DNA of 13,022 nt from Verrucomicrobiales bacterium (GTDB lineage Bacteria > Verrucomicrobiota > Verrucomicrobiia > Verrucomicrobiales > DEV007). Under the pieces are notes generated by a model. It worked only from the letters and a program-made list of their open reading frames with translations. It was not told the origin of the DNA and ran no database searches. Positions 8,615-13,022 of the stretch are shown here, piece after piece. The position numbers and the translations under genes were made by a program. Position 1 is the first letter of the stretch. The number at the start of each line of letters is the position of its first letter. The DNA lies in assembly GCA_013911195.1 (NCBI GenBank), contig JACETS010000061.1, positions 1 through 13,022 on the forward strand. The letters run 5' to 3'.

Positions 8615-8643
8615 ATCATATAACGATGAGCCTCCTACGTAAA
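8615..8643 (-). promoter_or_regulatory. Candidate sigma70-type promoter for the minus-strand operon
   Basis: Read on the minus strand, TTTACG (8643-8638) and TATGAT (8620-8615) are separated by exactly 17 bases. They match the -35 consensus at 4 of 6 positions and the -10 consensus at 5 of 6. The -10 lies 21 bases before the ATG at 8593, predicting a leader of about 14 bases, which fits the lack of a Shine-Dalgarno site. A GGAGG (8635-8631) lies inside the spacer, so if this promoter is right it is not a ribosome site. This is pattern matching only. Confidence 0.4.
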
Positions 8644-8683
8644 GGTCGTTTGCCTAATAGGAAACTATGATTAATATGCCATT

Positions 8684-9817
8684 ATGAACAAAATTCTCAC
8701 AATCTTTTTGTTTTCAATACAAATATTACAATCCTCAGGTGAAAAAGCTGTACACATAGGAGCTTGGTCTCAATTTTCAGAAGTTGCCGAAAAACCCGAT
8801 AGATACCTCACGGAGGTTCCTGAAAGTACCTCAGTCAAAACACTACTTCTTCCTTCAAATGCACCCAATATTATCAAAGTCCTTGTTGATAAAAAGGTTT
8901 CACCATTTGAGCATGATCAAAAATTAGATCGCATAGCAATTGAATTAGATAGAAATAAAAAACGTTTAATTGAAGTTGAAACTGCTGATAACTCTAAGCA
9001 GCTTAGTGATGGACGAATCATTTTTTCTTCACTTGATGCGAAAATCAAAGGGGATACAGCAAAGCTCGAAAAAAATCCTAGTAATTATCGAATCGGTTTT
9101 TGGAGCAATGTAAGCGATTCTATATTTTGGAACTACAAAGCTACAAGATGGGGAATGTATGATGTAGAATTGACCTACTCCCTGGAATCTAAAAAGTCAA
9201 AAATACATATCCAGATTGGAGATCAATCGATTAATTCAGAAATCCAAGCAACCAACAGCTGGTACAAATATAACACTGTAAGGTTAGGAAAAATATATCT
9301 ACCAAAAAGCGGGCAATATCTTATTGCCGTGAAGGGCGTCGAAAAAGGAGGAGCTGCTGTTATGAATTTTAAATCCCTAGTTCTTGTTCCGACTTCAGAA
9401 GGAAAAGAAATCATTCAGTCAGGTCGTAATATATCACTTCACTCAAGGGACTCTAAAGTCAACGGTGTCACTTTGCGGTATGAGCCTGCACAAAAAAAAC
9501 AATGTCTTGGATATTGGTCAAATCCATCTGACTGGGCGTCATGGAATTTTATTGTTAAAGAACCAGGTGATTATACGGTTACTGTTCGCCAAGGCTGTGG
9601 AAGAGGGCATGGCGGTAGCAAGGTGTCTGTCATTTCAGGGACTCAAAAATTGATATTCAATGCTGAAGACACCGGAGGATTTCAAAACTGGAAAAACATC
9701 GATATAGGCTCAATAAAATTAAAAGAACCCGGTTTAAACATATTAGAAGTTAGACCGTTAGACAAAAAGAGTGTTGCTGTGATGGATATTCAAGAAATCA
9801 TCCTTACCAAAAAGTAA
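8684..9817 (+). CDS. Secreted protein with two tandem carbohydrate-binding-like beta-sandwich domains
   Basis: This 377-residue protein is not a named family that I recognise. An N-terminal signal peptide (MNKILTIFLFSIQILQSSG, about 1-19) is followed by a region of about 90 residues with no clear similarity. Two diverged copies of one domain come next (about 112-236 and 249-375). They align as GFWSNVSDSIFWNY (138-151) with GYWSNPSDWASWNF (276-289), then Y-D-V-E-L with Y-T-V-T-V, a W near the middle, the segment LGKIYLPKSGQYLIAV with IGSIKLKEPGLNILEV, and AAVMNFKSLVLV with VAVMDIQEIILT. The pattern (W.F.V..PG.Y.V, then a C-terminal strand before I.L) resembles the beta-sandwich modules found on PVC glycosidases and sulfatases (CBM6/35- or DUF5077-like). 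No catalytic domain is visible. It is divergent from the operon, 90 bases away, suggesting a shared extracellular carbohydrate theme. No Shine-Dalgarno precedes the ATG. Confidence 0.85.
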   Translation: MNKILTIFLFSIQILQSSGEKAVHIGAWSQFSEVAEKPDRYLTEVPESTSVKTLLLPSNAPNIIKVLVDKKVSPFEHDQKLDRIAIELDRNKKRLIEVETADNSKQLSDGRIIFSSLDAKIKGDTAKLEKNPSNYRIGFWSNVSDSIFWNYKATRWGMYDVELTYSLESKKSKIHIQIGDQSINSEIQATNSWYKYNTVRLGKIYLPKSGQYLIAVKGVEKGGAAVMNFKSLVLVPTSEGKEIIQSGRNISLHSRDSKVNGVTLRYEPAQKKQCLGYWSNPSDWASWNFIVKEPGDYTVTVRQGCGRGHGGSKVSVISGTQKLIFNAEDTGGFQNWKNIDIGSIKLKEPGLNILEVRPLDKKSVAVMDIQEIILTKK

Positions 9818-9828
9818 ATAATTATTTA
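9815..9828. repeat. 14-bp AT-only palindrome carrying both convergent stop codons
   Basis: TAAATAATTATTTA is a perfect palindrome. Its left end is the TAA of the plus-strand secreted protein (9815-9817) and its right end, read on the minus strand, is the TAA of the coiled-coil gene (9828-9826). Only 8 bases separate the two genes. Being A/T only and lacking a T-tract, it is a weak candidate for a bidirectional terminator; it may simply reflect mirrored TAA codons in AT-rich DNA. Confidence 0.5.
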
Positions 9829-11148
9829 TTGATTTGGAGATTGATCTTCTTGGAGTTCAATAATTCTCTTTTTCAAGCCTTCTACTTCAATTGTTAATTC
9901 TTTGAGCTGAGATTGCGAAGTTTCCAAATTATTAGTTATCTTTTGTTTATCAGCCAATTCTTTTTCTAATAAATCTTGAATCTGGGATTTTTCACTTTCC
10001 ATTTTTTTGACTTTTTCTTCGTGCATCTTCTGCAGAGATTTCATGAGTTCCTGCGAATCATTTAGAGCAACTTTCAAGCCTGAAATCTCATTAGAAAGGG
10101 ATGTGATTTTTTTGTTAGAACCCTCAATTTCTTCCTCTGATTTTTTTAATAATTCATTGGATTTGGTGTTATCCAATTTTAGCTTTGATATCAAAACCAT
10201 TAAATCATCGGCTTGTTTCGATAGAGCACTTTTTTGATTATCAAAATTTTCTTGGTTAAGCTGCATCTGCTCAGCCATTTTTTTGATTTCAGTAACTTTC
10301 TCTTGGAATCGGTCGTTAACTTTTTTTAATTCCAATCTTTTCACTTCTTGAGCATTGAGTGCTGCAGCTTTGGCCTTTAGCCGTTCATCACTTAGTGTAC
10401 TCGTCAGCTTTAGATTGTCTTGATCAGCTTTCGCGATTTTATTATCTTTTTCCTTAATTTCTTTTTCTTTAAGAACTAAAGTTTCCTCAAGGTTAGCCTT
10501 GTCTACTTTCACATCACTCAATTGAGAAGCCTTTACAAACATCCAAATGATAAAGGCCACTAGGACCACAGAAGAAAGAACAGCATAGACGGGAAATGAA
10601 CTGCTTTTTAGCTCATTAATATTTTCTGTTTCTAGCGATGTAATTTCACTTTTACTGCCCCCAATTTCATTAGCAGGTTCACCATCTTTTTTGTTGTCAG
10701 ACTTAAGCTGTATTTTTAAAATTTTCGGATCTAGGACAAATTCTCCAGTAGTCCAAATTGTGAATGGATTATAGATGAATTCACTTTTCCCATTTTCTTG
10801 ATTGAGCACAGCGCTAAATGCCTCTTCAGGAATTGATTCTATCAGTTCTTCAGAATCAGCAATTAACTTTTGCTCCATACACCAAATTGAAAAAGCTTTG
10901 GATTGAGGCAATTTGATTAACTCTGTTTTTTCAACACATTCAATTTTTTGGTCACTAATCGTGGAGAGACTCTTCCCTAATTTGATTAAATCAACCCAAA
11001 CCGTAAAAGACTCAGATCGGTCGAGTTTTATCATTTTTCTCTCCCCAGTCTTACGCTCATCCCAAATCTTTGCAAACCAACCTCCCTCAGGACGACTTAT
11101 CGCTTTAGGTATTTCGTTGTTATCTTCTTCGCCTACTGGTCTAGCCAT
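9826..11148 (-). CDS. Membrane-anchored coiled-coil protein with repeated F-T/S-V/I-W motif, function unknown
   Basis: I do not recognise this protein. From the ATG at 11148 it has 440 residues and begins MARPVGEED. The frame stays open upstream to a TTG at 11190, but that start would overlap the probable promoter/leader and adds a poor 14-residue tail, so the ATG is preferred. There are three parts. An N-terminal globular region (about 1-180) contains FAKIW (25-29), then FTVW (48-51), FSIW (86-89) and FTIW (129-132). A single transmembrane helix covers about 185-206 (PVYAVLSSVVLVAFIIW). A long Lys/Glu/Leu-rich coiled coil covers about 208-433, ending QSPNQ. No signal peptide precedes the helix, and charge around it does not fix the topology. 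It is monocistronic and converges on the secreted beta-sandwich gene. It could be an envelope scaffold or a sensor with an input domain. A generic coiled-coil match would not indicate function. Confidence 0.85.
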   Translation of the reverse strand: MARPVGEEDNNEIPKAISRPEGGWFAKIWDERKTGERKMIKLDRSESFTVWVDLIKLGKSLSTISDQKIECVEKTELIKLPQSKAFSIWCMEQKLIADSEELIESIPEEAFSAVLNQENGKSEFIYNPFTIWTTGEFVLDPKILKIQLKSDNKKDGEPANEIGGSKSEITSLETENINELKSSSFPVYAVLSSVVLVAFIIWMFVKASQLSDVKVDKANLEETLVLKEKEIKEKDNKIAKADQDNLKLTSTLSDERLKAKAAALNAQEVKRLELKKVNDRFQEKVTEIKKMAEQMQLNQENFDNQKSALSKQADDLMVLISKLKLDNTKSNELLKKSEEEIEGSNKKITSLSNEISGLKVALNDSQELMKSLQKMHEEKVKKMESEKSQIQDLLEKELADKQKITNNLETSQSQLKELTIEVEGLKKRIIELQEDQSPNQ

Positions 11149-11190
11149 ATTAGTTATAATGGTGTTTGAATTGATGTGATTATCCCACAA

Positions 11191-11206
11191 TTTATAATTT
11201 TATAAA
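11191..11206. repeat. AT-rich inverted repeat in the divergent spacer
   Basis: TTTATAA and TTATAAA are perfect 7-base inverted arms around a central TT. The element sits in the spacer between the coiled-coil gene and trpG and overlaps the candidate -10 of the former. It contains only A/T, so chance occurrence is quite possible. Confidence 0.4.
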
Positions 11207-11219
11207 GCCAGATCGTCAG
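11191..11219 (-). promoter_or_regulatory. Candidate promoter for the coiled-coil membrane gene
   Basis: On the minus strand CTGACG (11219-11214, 4 of 6 to the -35 consensus) and TATAAA (11196-11191, 5 of 6 to the -10) are spaced by 17 bases, predicting a leader of about 35 bases to the ATG at 11148. A second possible -10 (GATAAT, 11185-11180) lies further down, so the exact start is uncertain. The -10 overlaps an inverted repeat TTTATAA-TT-TTATAAA (11191-11206) that could be an operator or just AT-rich promoter DNA. Confidence 0.3.
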
Positions 11220-11258
11220 GCACATTCAACAATTGATAAAATCGGAGGCCATGCCAAT

Positions 11259-11294
11259 ATGTGGACATCCATAAGTGTTGCAAAGCTAAAATAA
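11259..11294 (+). CDS. Possible 11-codon leader peptide upstream of the TrpG/PabA gene
   Basis: A very short ORF reads MWTSISVAKLK and ends at TAA 11292-11294. It is preceded by GGAGG (11244-11248), the strongest Shine-Dalgarno match in the window, 10 bases before its ATG. Its second codon is Trp, and its stop overlaps the TAAGG that serves as the trpG ribosome site. The arrangement would suit translational coupling or attenuation, but an ORF this small can occur by chance and only one Trp codon is present, unlike classical trp leaders. It is recorded as a hypothesis. Confidence 0.15.
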   Translation: MWTSISVAKLK

Positions 11295-11296
11295 GG
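11292..11296 (+). promoter_or_regulatory. Ribosome binding site of the TrpG/PabA gene
   Basis: TAAGG lies 8 bases before the ATG at 11305 and is a modest Shine-Dalgarno match. It supports that start, which also gives the canonical family N-terminus MLLVIDNYDSF. Most other genes here have no comparable site. Confidence 0.5.
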
Positions 11297-11304
11297 CCAC
11301 AATT

Positions 11305-11874
11305 ATGTTACTTGTTATCGATAACTACGACTCTTTTACTTATAATCTGGTTCAATATTTTGGTGAACTCGGAGCAGTAATGGAAATTCATCGAAATGAT
11401 GAAATATCCATTAATCAGATAAAAGAGCTAAATCCATCCAAAATATGCATCTCTCCAGGGCCGTGCACCCCAAAAGAGGCAGGTATTAGTTGTGATGTTA
11501 TCAAGGAATTCGGTGAAACCATACCCATCTTGGGCGTTTGTTTAGGACACCAGTGTATTGGTCAGGTATATGGTGGAAAAATTATTCGTGCTAGTAATCT
11601 AATGCACGGAAAAACGTCAATGGTAAAACATGAGGGTAAAGGGGTCTTTAAAGGGATGCCTAATCCTTTTGAGGCAACTCGTTATCACTCTTTATTGATA
11701 GATAAAAAGAGTGTTCCTGAATGTCTGGAAATCACATCTGAAGCTGTCACCGATGAACAAGAAATAATGGGAGTACAGCACAAAGAATACCCAGTATACG
11801 GAGTTCAATTTCATCCGGAATCGATATTGACCGGCGAGGGTAAAAAATTGTTAAATAATTTTCTTCAGTTTTAG
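11305..11874 (+). CDS. trpG: Anthranilate/aminodeoxychorismate synthase glutamine amidotransferase subunit
   Basis: This 189-residue class I glutamine amidotransferase has the normal length for TrpG/PabA. It hydrolyses glutamine and channels ammonia to a TrpE or PabB partner to make anthranilate (tryptophan) or 4-amino-4-deoxychorismate (folate). Visible are the N-terminal DNYDSFTYNLVQY (6-18), the oxyanion-strand motif SPGPCTPKEAG (50-60), the nucleophile C79 in GVCLGHQ, YHSL (127-130), and the catalytic H170 and E172 in QFHPES. All three triad residues are present, so it should be active. No trpE or pabB is in the window, so it could serve tryptophan, folate or both (trpG/pabA); the sequence alone does not separate these. 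It is followed 17 bases later by the dGTPase gene on the same strand, and the two are probably cotranscribed. Confidence 0.94.
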   Translation: MLLVIDNYDSFTYNLVQYFGELGAVMEIHRNDEISINQIKELNPSKICISPGPCTPKEAGISCDVIKEFGETIPILGVCLGHQCIGQVYGGKIIRASNLMHGKTSMVKHEGKGVFKGMPNPFEATRYHSLLIDKKSVPECLEITSEAVTDEQEIMGVQHKEYPVYGVQFHPESILTGEGKKLLNNFLQF

Positions 11875-11891
11875 ATTTTCAAAAACTGTTT

Positions 11892-13022
11892 ATGAATCAG
11901 TTCTATAATCAATTTGATATCACCCCAAGATATGGGACTGAGAATGATCGGCCAGACGATTACAGAACACCATTTCAGATTGATCGCGATAGAATTATTT
12001 ACACACCTGCTTTCAGAAAACTGCAAAGTAAGACTCAAGTTTTTCTGTCTGGCGAATACGATTTTTATCGAACTCGCCTAACTCACTCTTTAGAAGTAGC
12101 CCAGATTGGAAGATCAATTTGTAACAGATTAAAAAGAACAAGTGATTATTTAAACGATGACCATTATATAGATCCTGATCTTGTCGAAGCCTCATGCCTC
12201 TCTCATGATCTGGGCCACCCACCATTTGGACATGCTGGCGAAAGAGTACTTCACAATATGATGTTCACAATGGGTGGTTATGAGGGAAACGCACAAACTT
12301 TAAGGCTCTTAACAGAAACTATCTGGGGCAATTCTGGAATGAATCCAACAAGAGCGTTTCTAGATTCAACTCTAAAGTATAAAACTCTGCTTAAGGAAAA
12401 ACCAGACTCTCCGAATCACTTTATTTATGACTACCAAGCTAATCATCTAGATTTTGTATTCGACGGGCTTAATGAAATTATGGATTATGCCCCTGGTTCT
12501 GATAGAAATGCTTTTAAATCTATAGAGTGCCAAATAATGGATTGGGCTGACGATACTGCATATTCACTCAATGATATAATTGACGGCACCAATGCCGGAT
12601 TTATTAATTCAGAAAACCTTGAAAAGTGGGCCGAGAAAAATGAACTCGATGAGGAAGACTCTCTTAACGTCGAAACAATTTGTCGTGCCATAAAAAGAAA
12701 CCGACTCGAGCCGCTAATGGGTCGAAAAGTTGGGGATTTTATAGCCTCAGCAAGTTTGGAGGAAGCCAGCGAAAATTTCATGGCACAAAAAACATCTCGG
12801 TATCAATACAACCTTAACGTTGAGAAAGAAATCACCAAGGAGTCAAAACTTTATAAAAAAATTGCCCTCGACTTAATTTTTAAGTCCCCTCAACTTCAAC
12901 AGCTTGATTACAAAGCATCACGAATTCTTGGAGAGCTCTTCAAAATATTTTTTGAAAATTATGTATCAAAAGAAATTAAACCCCTATTTCTTCTTGGGGC
13001 AGATGCTGAAGCTTTATTAAAT
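11892..13022 (+). CDS. dgt: Deoxyguanosinetriphosphate triphosphohydrolase (dGTPase), C-terminus beyond window
   Basis: An open frame of 377 codons from the ATG at 11892 runs uninterrupted off the right edge. It is an HD-domain dNTP triphosphohydrolase, which converts dGTP (and often other dNTPs) to the nucleoside and triphosphate in the cytoplasm, affecting dNTP pools. Motifs visible are RDRIIYTPAFRKLQSKTQV (32-50), typical of dGTPases; the first metal histidine H65 in RLTHSLEVAQ; the HD pair H105-D106 in SHDLGHPPFGHAGE; EGNAQ (131-135), found in bacterial dGTPases; and the last metal aspartate in MDWADDTAYS (D220 or D221). The full HD metal set is thus present. The start has no Shine-Dalgarno and sits 17 bases after trpG. 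Usual family length is about 380-500 residues, so a modest part is missing. Assignment to the family is firm; nucleotide preference is not visible. Confidence 0.94.
   Translation, partial: MNQFYNQFDITPRYGTENDRPDDYRTPFQIDRDRIIYTPAFRKLQSKTQVFLSGEYDFYRTRLTHSLEVAQIGRSICNRLKRTSDYLNDDHYIDPDLVEASCLSHDLGHPPFGHAGERVLHNMMFTMGGYEGNAQTLRLLTETIWGNSGMNPTRAFLDSTLKYKTLLKEKPDSPNHFIYDYQANHLDFVFDGLNEIMDYAPGSDRNAFKSIECQIMDWADDTAYSLNDIIDGTNAGFINSENLEKWAEKNELDEEDSLNVETICRAIKRNRLEPLMGRKVGDFIASASLEEASENFMAQKTSRYQYNLNVEKEITKESKLYKKIALDLIFKSPQLQQLDYKASRILGELFKIFFENYVSKEIKPLFLLGADAEALLN

Noticed and set aside
8531..8617. 20-codon ORF (minus strand, ATG 8617) preceded by GGAGG and overlapping the start of the 1185-residue gene
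   Set aside because: It overlaps the real signal peptide in another frame and its start falls inside the better-supported -10 element; likely chance.
8650..8677. Plus-strand promoter TTGCCT/TAATAT for the beta-sandwich gene
   Set aside because: Each hexamer matches only 4 of 6 and the start would be essentially leaderless; too weak to list as a feature.
11148..11190. TTG start at 11190 for the coiled-coil gene
   Set aside because: An ATG at 11148 follows in frame, the extra 14 residues look like translated leader, and the candidate promoter would place the transcript start inside or near this stretch.
11251..11274. Seven-codon ORF MPICGHP upstream of trpG
   Set aside because: Its ATG lies only 2 bases after GGAGG, too close for normal initiation, and it has no relevant codon content.
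12485..12781. Minus-strand open frame of 98 codons inside dgt
   Set aside because: Serine/phenylalanine-rich composition is the expected antisense shadow of a real gene; the dGTPase frame is continuous here.

Overview
The window is densely coding, AT-rich bacterial DNA (roughly 40% G+C by eye) and is cut at both ends inside genes. A DUF1501 protein, a DUF1549/DUF1553 protein and a large secreted DUF1080/beta-propeller/cupredoxin protein occur together. These families are expanded in the PVC superphylum (Planctomycetes, Verrucomicrobia, Lentisphaerae). With the low G+C and near-absence of Shine-Dalgarno sites, a low-GC, probably marine or aquatic, Verrucomicrobia- or Planctomycetes-like bacterium is the best guess. 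This is inference from gene families; no rRNA is present to confirm it.

Region 1 (1-8593, minus strand) is a five-gene block read right to left with gaps of only 15-26 bases. The order is: a 1185-residue secreted multidomain protein, a DUF1549/DUF1553 protein, a DUF1501 protein with a Tat-type signal, an enolase-superfamily sugar-acid dehydratase, and a short-chain dehydrogenase/reductase cut by the window edge. A reasonable sigma70-like promoter lies just before the first gene. The set reads as one pathway: exported carbohydrate-binding and oxidation proteins, with electrons possibly leaving through a type 1 copper domain, followed by cytoplasmic handling of an acid sugar by the dehydratase and the SDR. 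The substrate is unknown; an L-fuconate-type pathway is one specific possibility.

Region 2 (8684-9817, plus) is a secreted protein divergent from the operon, built from two diverged copies of a carbohydrate-binding-like beta-sandwich. It may share control with the operon.

Region 3 (9826-11148, minus) is an unrecognised membrane-anchored coiled-coil protein with a repeated F-T/S-V/I-W motif in its N-terminal part. It converges on region 2, and a 14-bp AT palindrome carries both stop codons.

Region 4 (11305-13022, plus) is housekeeping: a TrpG/PabA-type glutamine amidotransferase followed 17 bases later by a dGTPase (HD domain) that runs off the window. A tiny possible leader ORF precedes trpG. 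No tRNA, rRNA, CRISPR, insertion sequence or prophage signal was seen. The longest stretches without a gene are the two divergent spacers (8594-8683 and 11149-11304), both under 300 bases.
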